Shown: piece after piece, positions 53,312-62,249 of the stretch | How positions within the stretch are numbered: the stretch's first letter is position 1 | How the letters are laid out: every line of letters starts with the position of its first letter | Origin: Clostridia bacterium | Lineage (GTDB): Bacteria > Bacillota > Peptococcia > DRI-13 > UBA5745 | Assembly (NCBI GenBank): GCA_018434325.1 | Contig: JAHDPO010000044.1 | Coordinates: forward strand, 56,791 to 120,790 | Length of the DNA stretch: 64,000 nucleotides | Direction: 5' to 3' | Notes under the pieces: generated by a model | Told to the model about the DNA's origin: nothing | Databases searched by the model: none | The model's input: the letters and a program-made list of their open reading frames with translations, nothing else | Translations under genes and position numbers: made by a program

Positions 53312-54292
53312 CTATTGCAGAATACCGTACAACAGATCCCTGTCGCAAATTACTACGCTGTCCCGGCGGCAGTAAGTCATGGCTGCCAGCAAGATCCGCA
53401 GCCCCCAGGGCAGTACATCCTCCCGCCCCGGCATCATGCCCGGCAAGGCCAGCCGTTCAGCCGAGGACAAACCTTCCAGCAGGGCCAGCACCGCCTCCAC
53501 CTGGCTGCGGCTCATCTCTAGGCCCAGCAAGGCCTCCGGGTCGTACTCCTTCATATTGAGATGAATAGCCCCCAAGGTGGTGGCTGTACCGCCGACGCCT
53601 ACCAAAGGTCCCGTCCCGCCAGCAGCGGCAGCATTGGCCTCCATCTCCATTGCCCGAGCCGGCACCGCTATGCCCTGCCAGCCTGTCCTCAATGCCTCAA
53701 GGATGCCTTGACTGTCCAAAGGCTTTTCCAGAAGCCGCAAACTGCCGATAGGAGCGCTGACCGCCCTTATTCGGCCCTTAATTGCGCCTGTATTCCTGTC
53801 AGCATCATCCCCCCTGCCTCCAACCCCTACAGCCGCCTCCAGCCACATCAGCTCCGTGCTGCCGGCGCCGATATCCAGCACCAGCGGCTGGGCCAAAGCC
53901 GGATCATTCAGGCCGGTGGCTGCCCCCAGGTAGCTGAGGTAGGCCTCCCTCTCGCCGCTGATGATCTGCAGGTCAAAGCCTGTCCGCTCTTTAACCTCTG
54001 TCACAAAGCCGCTGCTGTTGGCCGCTTCCCGCAGGGCTTGCGTACCCAAAAGCCAAGCCTTCTCCACAGGATAGTCCGCCAGCATTTCTTTATACTCAAT
54101 AAGAGCGGCTAAGGTTCTGTCCATGGCCTGCCGGCTCAGGCGGAGATTGCCCTGGCCCAGACCTTCCCCAATCCTGGTGATCCTTACCTGCCGCAAATGG
54201 GTGAAATCCCCTGCCCCTTGTTTTTCCACAATAATCAACCGGCAGGAATTGGTGCCGATATCCATAGCCCCCAGATAGATGCCCATTTTCAT
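53312..54292 (-). CDS. Ppx/GppA exopolyphosphatase/pppGpp phosphatase family protein
   Basis: A 326-residue ASKHA-fold protein: phosphate loop AMDIGTNSCRLIIVEK, second loop VLDIGAGSTELMWL, third LVGVGGTATTLGAIHLNM, catalytic Glu region ISGEREAYLSYLGAATG. It covers only the phosphatase core, as in short Firmicutes members, so polyphosphate versus (p)ppGpp specificity is open. AAAGGAGA precedes the ATG. It is downstream of yabR behind a terminator-like hairpin. Confidence 0.9.
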   Translation of the reverse strand: MKMGIYLGAMDIGTNSCRLIIVEKQGAGDFTHLRQVRITRIGEGLGQGNLRLSRQAMDRTLAALIEYKEMLADYPVEKAWLLGTQALREAANSSGFVTEVKERTGFDLQIISGEREAYLSYLGAATGLNDPALAQPLVLDIGAGSTELMWLEAAVGVGGRGDDADRNTGAIKGRIRAVSAPIGSLRLLEKPLDSQGILEALRTGWQGIAVPARAMEMEANAAAAGGTGPLVGVGGTATTLGAIHLNMKEYDPEALLGLEMSRSQVEAVLALLEGLSSAERLALPGMMPGREDVLPWGLRILLAAMTYCRRDSVVICDRDLLYGILQ

Positions 54293-54312
54293 GTTCTCCT
54301 TTCATTTGTACC

Positions 54313-54370
54313 CAAAAAGAAAAGGCTCAGGACGCGGCGCCGCAGCGCCATCATCCAAAGCCTGGTTTTT
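54313..54370 (-). terminator. Terminator-like hairpin between yabR and ppx
   Basis: Minus strand stem CCAGGCTTTGG / TCCTGAGCC flanking a GC-rich palindrome (GCGGCGCCGC), followed by TTTTCTTTTT. Confidence 0.5.
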
Positions 54371-54427
54371 CTGTCTAACGACTGCCTGAGCAATACGCAA
54401 TAGCCGCATGAAGCCGTAGCTGAGGTA

Positions 54428-54874
54428 TTAACCCCTGCCGGCGCCCCGGCCACCCCGCTTGGCGTCGGTGCTGCGGCGGAACTCCAGTTGTTTTTGCTCG
54501 CTTTCTTTAATAAACTTGGAAAGCTTATCCTCGAAAGTCTCCGGTGCGGGAGCGCGAGGAGGGGTAAAGCCGGCGCTGCGCATGGGTGGCCGGTCTTTCT
54601 TAAATACGGGCCTGGGAGCTGCCGGTGCTACTGGAGCAGGAGGCTTAGCTTGTTTGATGGAAAGGCCGATTTTGCCTTTGGGATCCACATTGATTATCTT
54701 CACCATGACCTTGTCTTGCTCTTTGAGATAATCTTTGACATCCTTAACATAGGCGTCGGCCACCTCAGAAATGTGTACCAGACCGGTAACATTACCGGGC
54801 AAGCTAATAAAGGCGCCAAAATTCGTAATACCGGATACTACCCCTTCAACTATGGTTCCAACTTCGATTGTCAT
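54428..54874 (-). CDS. yabR: S1-domain RNA-binding protein (YabR/GSP13-like)
   Basis: A 148-residue protein. Residues 1-75 are an S1 domain (EGVVSGITNFGAFISLPGN, GLVHISEVADAYVKDV, GKIGLSIKQA), and the tail is Pro/Arg/Lys-rich ending in an RGG-like GGRGAGRG. YabR-type proteins bind RNA or ribosomes. ATG at 54874 gives the family start MTIEVGTIV; a TTG at 54880 with closer spacing to AGGAGG is a lesser alternative. It keeps the Bacillus order divIC-yabR. Confidence 0.9.
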   Translation of the reverse strand: MTIEVGTIVEGVVSGITNFGAFISLPGNVTGLVHISEVADAYVKDVKDYLKEQDKVMVKIINVDPKGKIGLSIKQAKPPAPVAPAAPRPVFKKDRPPMRSAGFTPPRAPAPETFEDKLSKFIKESEQKQLEFRRSTDAKRGGRGAGRG

Positions 54875-54934
54875 GAACAAAAACTTCCTCCTGACTCCTT
54901 TTAATCTCCTATTAATATTTATATTAAAAAATAA

Positions 54935-55396
54935 TTAATGAAGAAAACGTTCTTCGCCTTGCTTTAGCTCTTCCCTTTGGGGAATATCATTGGTGGGAAT
55001 AGTCTGGTAAACCTTGCTTTCTCCGGGCTTAACCATATCCAGGTCTTCCCGAGCCAGCTTCTCCACCATCTCAGGCGTATTCAGCGATTGCATCTCATTC
55101 TCTAATTGCTGCTTAAGGCCTGTCAGCTCTTGATTGCGCTGCTGTAAAACCTGCAGCTCCCGGCTCATTTTCACGTAATTCATGCCATCCCTAATCATGG
55201 GAAAGAGCATAAGAAACATTACCACAAAGAAAAAAGCGGCAAATCGTTTTTGCCTTTTTCGCTTTGTGGCCGAAAGGTTGCGCTTAACTTCCACCCGGAT
55301 ATCCTGACTTCCCGGTGACGGTGGAACCACAGTGAGGGATATCCGTTTTTCAACAGCTTCTTCCTCTGCTGCTTTATTGATCAATGTCTCTGCCAT
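54935..55396 (-). CDS. divIC: Septum formation initiator DivIC/FtsB family
   Basis: A 153-residue bitopic protein: basic cytoplasmic part with RNLSATKRKRQKR, one membrane helix (about residues 51-70), an external coiled coil (SRELQVLQQRNQELTGLKQQLENEMQ) and the terminal EKLAREDLDMVKPGE motif of DivIC/FtsB. It joins the FtsL/FtsQ complex at the division septum. Flanked by yabQ and yabR as in Bacillus. Confidence 0.88.
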   Translation of the reverse strand: MAETLINKAAEEEAVEKRISLTVVPPSPGSQDIRVEVKRNLSATKRKRQKRFAAFFFVVMFLMLFPMIRDGMNYVKMSRELQVLQQRNQELTGLKQQLENEMQSLNTPEMVEKLAREDLDMVKPGESKVYQTIPTNDIPQREELKQGEERFLH

Positions 55397-55420
55397 GATT
55401 CCCCCTGAAAATTTAGGTGA

Positions 55421-55768
55421 TTACTGTAATTTATCCTTATTCGCCGGTTTCTTTAGTAATCCTGCCAACTTACGGCGCCAGGATAAGATTTTTTTATTGG
55501 TCCGCCATGCTTTGTGGTAAATCAGCTGACCGGATCCCAGAGCCAACAGAACCCAAAGACGGAAATCACCGCCGAGAATTCGCATCAAAAAATAGTATAC
55601 CAGAATAAAAATAAAAATCCAGAAGGAAATATCCCAAAGCCAGCGGAAAAAGCCTCTCGGTTTGCGCCAATGAAACAGCAAAGCATAAATATCATAAATC
55701 AGCCCCGTCAAGATCCCCAGGGCTGCGGTCAGGAAAACATAGGCCAGCTGCAAATGGATAGGAAGCAC
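55421..55768 (-). CDS. yabQ: Spore cortex biosynthesis protein YabQ
   Basis: A 115-residue membrane protein with about three helices and the YabQ features LTGLIYDIYALLF and FFRWLWDISFWIFIFILVYYFL. Needed for cortex formation in Bacillus. Starts 4 nt after yabP, so the two are one transcript. Confidence 0.87.
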   Translation of the reverse strand: MLPIHLQLAYVFLTAALGILTGLIYDIYALLFHWRKPRGFFRWLWDISFWIFIFILVYYFLMRILGGDFRLWVLLALGSGQLIYHKAWRTNKKILSWRRKLAGLLKKPANKDKLQ

Positions 55769-55772
55769 GGCT

Positions 55773-56039
55773 CTATCCGATCAATTTCTTCAGAAGACTT
55801 TTGCTGCGCTCACCGGTTTTTTTCTCGCTGTAAGTAAGGCTGGCTATTTTCCCTTCTACCGTCAGTTCTTCCGCTTCCTGATCCAACTTGGTGATTTTCA
55901 GCTGTTTGCCCCGCAGTTCCACCATGCCTAAGCTGCTTTCCGCAATAATCTGCTGATCGTCAAATTCGTTAATTTCTTTTACGCCGGCAAGAATGATTTT
56001 TTCCCGGCCGGTTATGGTAGATACGTATTGCTTATCCAT
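55773..56039 (-). CDS. yabP: Sporulation protein YabP
   Basis: An 88-residue beta-rich protein with REKIILAGVKEINEFDDQQI and SLGMVELRGKQLKITKLD, matching YabP, a mother-cell protein needed for cortex formation. The short C-terminal basic tail (GERSKSLLKKLIG) is unconserved. First gene of the yabP-yabQ-divIC group. Confidence 0.88.
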   Translation of the reverse strand: MDKQYVSTITGREKIILAGVKEINEFDDQQIIAESSLGMVELRGKQLKITKLDQEAEELTVEGKIASLTYSEKKTGERSKSLLKKLIG

Positions 56040-56121
56040 ATCACTACCCCCTTTTGCTTACAGTGTATGGGCAATTTAGTTCTCCTATGACGGAATTATC
56101 ACCTTGTCGCGGCAAAAAAAA

Positions 56122-56182
56122 TAAAAGAACCGTTCTCCCTGTCGCCGGTATGTTGTCCGGACCAAGGAAAACGGTTCTTTTT
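56122..56182 (-). terminator. Terminator of spoIID
   Basis: Stem AAAAGAACCGTTCTCC / GGAAAACGGTTCTTTTT with a U-run on the minus strand, directly after spoIID. Confidence 0.8.
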
Positions 56183-56187
56183 AAGCA

Positions 56188-57270
56188 TTATTGATAAAGC
56201 TGCTCGATTTCCACATCTTTAAAGAAGTAGCTGACAATCTCCTGGCTGGATTTACCCTCTTCCGCCATGGCTCTGGCCCCCCATTGACTCATGCCTACGC
56301 CGTGACCGTAGCCTTTGCCGGCAACGACTAATTTGCCGCCTTCCACCGCCAGCTTGGTCAGAAGGGCCGATTTGACCTCCGTGCTGCCCAGAGCCAGCCG
56401 CATCGCCGGCCCGCCGGTAGTCAGCTCCCCGATCTTAACCTTCGTGGCCCGGCCGCTTTCGCCTTTTTCCAGGATCTTAGCTTCGCGAATCTCACCGGGA
56501 TCATTGCCGGTAAAGCTCTTTAACCGTTCTCGAGCCTCGCCCACGGGAATAGCAGCAGACCATTGCTTATTGCTTTCTTCCGTAATAGCGGCGCCTGGGT
56601 CCTCCACCGAATGGATATAGGGCGTTTCCTCTTTATCGTAGGCCAACCCTTCCGACGCCGAAGCGGCCGTTTTACCGCCGCCATCGGCAAAAAACCAGGC
56701 TTTGATCAGTTTGCCCTGCCAGGTGGCTACCTGGCCTCTGGTATTTTCTACGGCCTTTTTGACACCGTCATTAATCCGGCTGGCGTCATAGGCTTGAAAC
56801 TCCTCCACATCAGTGGAAGCGTCGGTGCCCCGTTTCGGCACTCCGCCCAGGGATTCGATGCGCTCCAGGGTAAATGTCCTGGCCAGTATAGCCTGCGCCT
56901 CCAAAGCTGCCTCAGGCCATTGCGGATCCATTTCGGCTGCCACCACGCCCTGCAGGTATTCCTCCAAAGGCATTTCCTTCGTTTCTTCGGTTTCGTGCAT
57001 ATAAAGAGTGATATTGGGCTCTTCCTGCCATTTGCTGCCGGCAGCCCCGCCTGCTTGTCCCGATTGGCTGGCCTTGCCATTCTTACCGTTCTCCCCCGGC
57101 TCATTCTCCAAAGGGCGGGCCATACCGCAAGCCGTCAGGCTAACGATTAAAACCGCCAGCAGTACCAGCAGAGCCACGGTCCAAATCAGAGGGTTCATCC
57201 TTTTTGCTTGAATAAAACTATACAACTTGCCTTGCCGCGATTGTTTGATTTCGGCTTCATGATTATTCAT
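56188..57270 (-). CDS. spoIID: SpoIID-family lytic transglycosylase
   Basis: A 360-residue membrane-anchored protein: helix at about residues 28-48, a Gly/Asn-rich linker, then the SpoIID domain (MPLEEYLQGVVAAEMDPQWPEAALEAQAILARTFTL; YDKEETPYIHSV) and the C-terminal VVAGKGYGHGVGMSQWGARAMAEEG motif. It degrades septal peptidoglycan during engulfment. The context (inside the yabO-yabP region) fits sporulation, but a vegetative paralogue is possible. ATG at 57270 has AGGTG before it; the longer frame from 57294 has none. Confidence 0.9.
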   Translation of the reverse strand: MNNHEAEIKQSRQGKLYSFIQAKRMNPLIWTVALLVLLAVLIVSLTACGMARPLENEPGENGKNGKASQSGQAGGAAGSKWQEEPNITLYMHETEETKEMPLEEYLQGVVAAEMDPQWPEAALEAQAILARTFTLERIESLGGVPKRGTDASTDVEEFQAYDASRINDGVKKAVENTRGQVATWQGKLIKAWFFADGGGKTAASASEGLAYDKEETPYIHSVEDPGAAITEESNKQWSAAIPVGEARERLKSFTGNDPGEIREAKILEKGESGRATKVKIGELTTGGPAMRLALGSTEVKSALLTKLAVEGGKLVVAGKGYGHGVGMSQWGARAMAEEGKSSQEIVSYFFKDVEIEQLYQ

Positions 57271-57328
57271 AAAAAAACACCTGCCTTTGGCCATAGTATA
57301 TCCAAAGTCCAGGGTTTCATTTATTGCA

Positions 57329-57586
57329 TTAATCGATTGGCTGGCCTTCCATCAGTTTATACAAATTAGCCGCCTCTTCAGCCCGGACAGTTTCCCTGAT
57401 CTCTAAAATCTCCGCCCTGACCTGGCGCTGACCAAAGCCAATTTCCAGTAAATCTCCCACTTTAACTTCGCTGCCGGGCTTAGCTACCTTGCCGTTGATC
57501 TTTACCCGTCCGGCATCCACCATTTCTTTAGCCACCGTGCGGCGCTTAATCAGGCGGGAGACCTTAAGATATTTATCCAGTCGCAT
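57329..57586 (-). CDS. rqcP: S4-domain protein RqcP (YabO/Hsp15-like)
   Basis: An 85-residue S4 protein: MRLDKYLKVSRLIKRRTVAKEMVDAGRVKING is diagnostic. RqcP works with RqcH on stalled 50S subunits, adding alanine tails to nascent chains. It keeps its Bacillus place between yabN and yabP. Confidence 0.92.
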   Translation of the reverse strand: MRLDKYLKVSRLIKRRTVAKEMVDAGRVKINGKVAKPGSEVKVGDLLEIGFGQRQVRAEILEIRETVRAEEAANLYKLMEGQPID

Positions 57587-57652
57587 CCTGATGTTTCCTT
57601 TCTTCCTCTTCCTTTACCATTGGGCTTAGGGCCCGGGCCGGATTCCTACGGA

Positions 57653-57683
57653 AAATGGCTTTGGGATATACCCAAAGCCATTT
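57653..57683 (-). terminator. Hairpin after the HU gene
   Basis: Perfect 13-bp stem AAATGGCTTTGGG / CCCAAAGCCATTT, 5-nt loop; the U-run is short, so termination is probable only. Confidence 0.6.
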
Positions 57684-57712
57684 AATCAATCCGTGATCCT
57701 AAAAAGTGCCGT

Positions 57713-57985
57713 CTAGCAGATAGCGTCCTTCAATGCTTTACCAGCTTTGAAAGCGGGCACTTTGGAGGCAGGAATCTCAATAGTCTCACCACTGCGAGGA
57801 TTACGTCCTGTGCGGGCGCCTCTCTCACGAGTCTCAAAAGTGCCGAAGCCTACCAACTGAACTTTGTCCCCAGCTTTCAACGTATCCTGAATGCTATCGA
57901 ACACTGCAGCTACAGCTTTCTCTGCATCTTTTTTGGATAAGCCGGCTTTCTCTGCAACTTTAGATACAAGCTCTGCTTTATTCAA
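57713..57985 (-). CDS. hup: HU-family DNA-binding protein
   Basis: A 90-residue HU homologue: [24 protein letters not shown], then [30 protein letters not shown] with the DNA-binding arm. TTG at 57985 is chosen because GGGAGGG is correctly spaced and the length becomes normal for HU; a longer frame to 58045 would add 20 unconserved residues. HU compacts and bends DNA. Confidence 0.93.
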   Translation of the reverse strand: MNKAELVSKVAEKAGLSKKDAEKAVAAVFDSIQDTLKAGDKVQLVGFGTFETRERGARTGRNPRSGETIEIPASKVPAFKAGKALKDAIC

Positions 57986-58171
57986 ATTAATCCCTCCCGT
58001 TAAAATTTCGGATTTCCTGTACTTATGTTCGATATGCTTGGCCAAAATCCTGCTTAATATACCGCGGGAATATTGATTTTTAAGGATTTTTTGTGATTTT
58101 CCCTACTATTTGCCCCTTATACAGGCTTATGAACGGGAATTTGCAGCTGTTTTTCGATTGTCTATTGCTAA

Positions 58172-59371
58172 TTACTTATTTACTTCATCTGCTTTTTTGC
58201 GCTTTTCTTCCGCCTTGATTTTTTGCCAAAGGACCGCTACTTCCTCCGGATTAGCCGCCTTTTCCTCCCCAAAAACATGAGGATGACGGCGGATCATTTT
58301 CTGTGTAATGCCCTCAATAACATCGTTGATGTTGAAGTCCTGCCGCCGGCGGGCCAAAGCGCTATGGAAAACGATTTGCATGAGAACGTCGCCCAGCTCT
58401 TCCTTCAAATGGTTCATATCCTTCTCATCAATCGCCTCCAGAACCTCGCTTGCCTCTTCCAGTAAATAAGGCTTCAAGCTTTCATGGGTCTGCTTTTGGT
58501 CCCAGGGGCAGCCTCCGGGCCCCAGAAGGCGCTCAAAGACCTCCACCAATCCATCCAGGGGATAATCACGGCCAGGCTTGTCCTGACTGTCCAGAGCCTG
58601 GCTCCCGACCGTATGCCTGTTGGTCCCGCCGTCACTGGCTGTAGCGGGGAAATAGACGGAAGTAAGATGATCGAAACCTTTAAAATGATCCAATTCCGCT
58701 AAGGGGCAAAGAATCAACTCTTCCTCACCGGCCACACCGGCATGGTAAAGAATCAATATCTCCGCTTCCGGCGCCGCCGACTCCAGCAAAAATAATTTTA
58801 GTTCTCCGGCAACAAACCGGTTATAGACCTGGGTAAAAAGACAAGGCCCTGCCGGCAGGCAGGGATAAGCCTCTTGGCCCAGAGCAGCGGCGTCCAGAAG
58901 GGTTAGGCCTTCCTCGATAGGATCGAGGCCCAGAAGCAGAAATACGGCGTCCAGGAAGCTAAGAGCCGGCAGCAGAGCAATCTTCTCCGGCCCCGAGGCA
59001 GCCTGGCCGCTATCCTTAACGGCTGAACCGCCAGACCCACCGGCCAGGGAAGCCCTTTTTAGCAGCAGCCTTACCGTCTCCTCCGCCACCAGAGGATGCC
59101 CCGGCACACAATAGCAGACTTTTTGCCCCTTCATCGCTTCCCCCCAAACGAAATCGGCAATATTCTCATAGATTTCCCGGAAGCTGCCGCCTTTATCATA
59201 AAAATGGTCGCAACTGATAAAAGCCTGGCCCTCATCCTTAAGATCGGCGGCTGCAGGATGAATTTCCGTCCGCAAAATCACTTTATCCGCATCTTTAATC
59301 AGCTGCCGGGTTTCCAGCGTCATTTTGCCCAAACCTGCCGGACCCAGACCGGCAATCCATAATTCGCCCAT
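58172..59371 (-). CDS. mazG: YabN-type protein: tetrapyrrole-methylase-like domain plus MazG
   Basis: A 399-residue two-domain protein. Residues about 1-215 are a SAM-dependent methylase-like fold (LWIAGLGPAGLGKMTLETRQLI, VCYCVPGHPLVAEETVRLLL). Residues about 265-390 are MazG (LLGPGGCPWDQKQTHESLKPYLLEEASEVLEAI, KEELGDVLMQIVFHSALA), an NTP pyrophosphatase. An Asp/Gly/Ser/Gln-rich stretch (about 245-265) links them. Same architecture and place as Bacillus YabN. Confidence 0.92.
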   Translation of the reverse strand: MGELWIAGLGPAGLGKMTLETRQLIKDADKVILRTEIHPAAADLKDEGQAFISCDHFYDKGGSFREIYENIADFVWGEAMKGQKVCYCVPGHPLVAEETVRLLLKRASLAGGSGGSAVKDSGQAASGPEKIALLPALSFLDAVFLLLGLDPIEEGLTLLDAAALGQEAYPCLPAGPCLFTQVYNRFVAGELKLFLLESAAPEAEILILYHAGVAGEEELILCPLAELDHFKGFDHLTSVYFPATASDGGTNRHTVGSQALDSQDKPGRDYPLDGLVEVFERLLGPGGCPWDQKQTHESLKPYLLEEASEVLEAIDEKDMNHLKEELGDVLMQIVFHSALARRRQDFNINDVIEGITQKMIRRHPHVFGEEKAANPEEVAVLWQKIKAEEKRKKADEVNK

Positions 59372-59402
59372 GGCCGTCCTCTTTCCTTTGCTCTGTTATT
59401 TC

Positions 59403-59439
59403 AATAAAGAAAGCTTTACAGAGAGTTTTCTGTAAAGCT
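59403..59439 (-). terminator. Terminator of the symporter/enolase-family operon
   Basis: Minus strand stem AGCTTTACAG / CTGTAAAGCT followed by TTCTTTATT; 43 nt after the enzyme stop. Confidence 0.75.
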
Positions 59440-59481
59440 AATCATACCTCCTTTTATTATCTTTTGCAATTTTAACTGATC

Positions 59482-60609
59482 TTAGCCAATGTGATGGAAG
59501 GGAGCTCTTTGATACCGCCGGATTTTATCCTCACGCATAGTGATGCCAAAGCCTGGCTTAGGCTCATCCAGACAGATATGGCCATCCTTGAAGATGGATT
59601 GTTCCTCGGTGAGGCTATCCGCCAAAAGAATAGGTCCAAATAGCTCGCAGCCCATGGTCACCACCGGCGTAGAGCAGGCAAAGTGCAGATGAGCCGCATT
59701 ACAAAGAGGCGATTCCATCATGCTGCCCACATAGCAAGGGAAGGCAGCGCCTTCGGCGATGGCAGCCAGGCGCTTGGCGCCTAAAAGACCCCCGGCCTTA
59801 CTGAGCTTGATACCGAACATGCCCACTGCGTCCCGCTTCACCAGCTGAGTAGCTGCTTGGAGAGATTCCAGGCTCTCGTCAGCCAGCAGAGGAATGCTGG
59901 TGCTTCCGGCAATAGCAACTAAGCTGTCTATGTCGGATTTAGGTACCGGCTGTTCTACAAAATCCATATTATATTCCTCAAAAAGCCGGATGGCCCGGAT
60001 AGCAGTGAAACGGTCCCAGCCCTGATTGGCGTCAGCCCTAAGCCAGGCTTTGGGGAAGGCCTGCCGGATATTTTTGATGCGGGCCGCATCCTCTTCCGGT
60101 TTCATCAGGCCGGTTTTGAATTTGAAAATAAACCCGCCCTGGGCCGCCCGTTCTTCTGCCTCCTTCAACTCGGCCTCCAGGGTACCGGAGGCCAGAGACC
60201 AGCTTAAGGGCACCTTATCCCGAACCTTGCCGCCTAGCAAGTCGTAAACCGGCAAGCCTCTCAGCTTGCCTAGAAGATCCCACAAGGCCAGCTCCACAGC
60301 CGCCTGGGCAAAATGATTGCCCCGAACCAGGCTTCCCATCAGATGGCGAAGCCCTTCGATTTCCTCCGCCTCTTTGCCGATCAAAAAAGGCCCCATATAG
60401 GTATTAACTACGGCCTGGGCAGATTCTACGCTTTCCTCAGACCAGGTAGGCCCCCCAAGGAAAGAGGTTTCCCCCCAGCCTGCGGCTCCGTTTTCCGCTT
60501 CGATCCTTACAAAGAGATAGTTTACTACTTCTACCGTCATCAAGGACATTACATGAGGCCTAATCAGCGGCATATCTACAATTATTGTCGAAATCCTTTT
60601 GATTTTCAT
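59482..60609 (-). CDS. Enolase-superfamily enzyme, muconate lactonising/racemase subgroup
   Basis: A 375-residue enzyme. Capping domain about 1-125; barrel with acid/base lysine in FKFKTGL (about 165), metal ligands in RADANQGW, FVEQPVP and LADESLES, and second lysine in FGIKLSKAGG. This set marks the MLE subgroup (muconate cycloisomerase, dipeptide epimerase, N-acylamino acid racemase, hydroxyproline-betaine epimerase). The substrate cannot be told from sequence. It lies 30 nt after a sodium/solute symporter gene under a sigma-54 promoter, so the compound is probably imported. Confidence 0.88.
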   Translation of the reverse strand: MKIKRISTIIVDMPLIRPHVMSLMTVEVVNYLFVRIEAENGAAGWGETSFLGGPTWSEESVESAQAVVNTYMGPFLIGKEAEEIEGLRHLMGSLVRGNHFAQAAVELALWDLLGKLRGLPVYDLLGGKVRDKVPLSWSLASGTLEAELKEAEERAAQGGFIFKFKTGLMKPEEDAARIKNIRQAFPKAWLRADANQGWDRFTAIRAIRLFEEYNMDFVEQPVPKSDIDSLVAIAGSTSIPLLADESLESLQAATQLVKRDAVGMFGIKLSKAGGLLGAKRLAAIAEGAAFPCYVGSMMESPLCNAAHLHFACSTPVVTMGCELFGPILLADSLTEEQSIFKDGHICLDEPKPGFGITMREDKIRRYQRAPFHHIG

Positions 60610-60639
60610 TTTGATCCTCCCGTATCTTTTTTGCTCGCT

Positions 60640-62063
60640 TCAGGCTTTTTCCGCTGCCGTATTATCTCGGTAATAAGCGCCGCCGCAGACACTCTTGGTT
60701 GTCAGGCTGACGATGATCATGCACAGGCATCCTACAATACAGGCCGGAATTGCGCCGCCGCTGAAGTAGATCTTTAGAGACGGGATGAACTCAAAGGCGA
60801 TGCCGGTGAGGGCCCCCACCGGAATGGTGATGACGGCCGCTTGAAGAGTAGCTTTCTTCCAGTACATACCCAGGATAATAGGCCAGAAAATACCGCCTAC
60901 AATGCAGACCTGGGCGCCCTTGAAGATATTTACCAGCATAGTGATAGGCCGCAGAGAAAGGGTCAGGCAGATCAAACCCAGTACAACAGTGGCAATCTTT
61001 GCTGCTTTGACGACTTCCTCATCCTTAGCCTCGGGCTTGAAAATATTTTTATAGATATCCCGGGCTACGTTAGAGGAGGCAGAGTTCAGGGCAGAGTCCG
61101 CTGTGGAGAAAGCGGCGGCCAAAATGGCGATCGATAAACCGGAGTCATCCAGCCGGGCAGCCAGTTCTCAATAGCCCAGAATACCGTATTATCGGTGGCG
61201 GTGATGGCAGCTCCGGCAGCCCGGACGCTCATACCCACAAAAAAGCAGTAGATACCAACTAAAAGTACAGCTACACCGCCGCAGAGCAGTCCGATGCGGG
61301 CAGTTTTCAGATCCCGGGAAGCAGAGATGCGCTGATAGTAGGTCTGGCCAAAAAGATGGCCGCAGAAATAAGTTAGGGTGATGCTGATTACATAGGCACG
61401 ATTGGGCAGGCTGAAGGAGAAATATTCCGAACCCAAGCTGGCGGAGTTAACGCCGCTAAACCAGCCGGTTTTCGTCCCCACAAAGCCCACTAAGAAAAGC
61501 ATGCCGATGGTCATGACTACCTGCTGAAAAACGTCCATCCAGGCTACGGCATAAAGACCGCCGGTAACGGTGAAGATAATAAAGATAGCGCAGCAAATGA
61601 CGGATCCCAGCCACACGGGAATGCCCAGAAGGTTGTAACACATCGTGCCGCAGCCAACGGCGCAGCCCAGGGTCCAGGAGCAGTACATGAAGATGTAGCA
61701 CAGGCTGGAGAAACCTTTGATGTACTTGTTGTCTCCATAAATGTAGTCCAGCCACTGGGGTATGGTTGCGATATTCATTTTCTTGGTCCACCTGGAAAAA
61801 ACCAGGCAAATAACCAAGGCCGACAGGGCAGAGCCGGCAGTGAAGGCGATGACCGTGACGCCATAGCTATAGCCGGTGCCGACAAAGCCGATGAGGGAGC
61901 CGGTACCCAGCCAGGTGGCGATCAGAGTACAGGATATGGCTATCGGGCCCAGGTTGCCTCCGGCAGAAATGTAGTCGTCGGAGGTAACGATGTTTTTGCT
62001 GGCCTTCATACCAACCAGGGCGGTAACCGCAATAAAACCTAAAAAATAAATCCAATTGCTCAT
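60640..62063 (-). pseudogene. Sodium/solute symporter (SSS family), frameshifted
   Basis: Two overlapping frames together encode a complete SSS transporter. The upstream part (62063 to about 61142) covers the first eight or so helices, including IAISCTLIATWLGTGSLIGF and YAVAWMDVFQQVVMTIGMLF; the downstream part (about 61140 to 60640) continues with SIAILAAAFSTADSALNSA, the sodium-binding helix. The join lies at 61139-61142, where one base is missing; adding one restores a 474-residue protein. It could be a recent mutation or a sequencing error. GAAAGGAG precedes the ATG. Confidence 0.85.
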
Positions 62064-62102
62064 GCTATTTGCTCCTTTCTTTTGTACCTGCCATTAGAAA
62101 AG

Positions 62103-62118
62103 AGCAAATCTCGTGCCA
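62103..62118 (-). promoter_or_regulatory. Sigma-54 promoter of the symporter operon
   Basis: Minus strand TGGCACGAGATTTGCT, an exact match to TGGCACG-N4-TTGCW. 40 nt before the symporter ATG. Confidence 0.92.
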
Positions 62119-62212
62119 ATCGGATTTTTAATCAGACTTATGAAAATACCTTTATTTTCGCCGAAATTTTTCCGGCCTTTAACATAGATTGCAGGTTTCG
62201 GAAAAATCGCTT

Positions 62213-62236
62213 ATTGCAAAATATAGAATTTGCAAT
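62213..62236. promoter_or_regulatory. Likely enhancer (activator) site
   Basis: Perfect palindrome ATTGCAAA-N8-TTTGCAAT, about 95 nt upstream of the sigma-54 promoter and 14 nt after the activator gene, the usual distance for an enhancer-binding protein. Confidence 0.65.
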
Positions 62237-62249
62237 CCCTCGCAGAATC

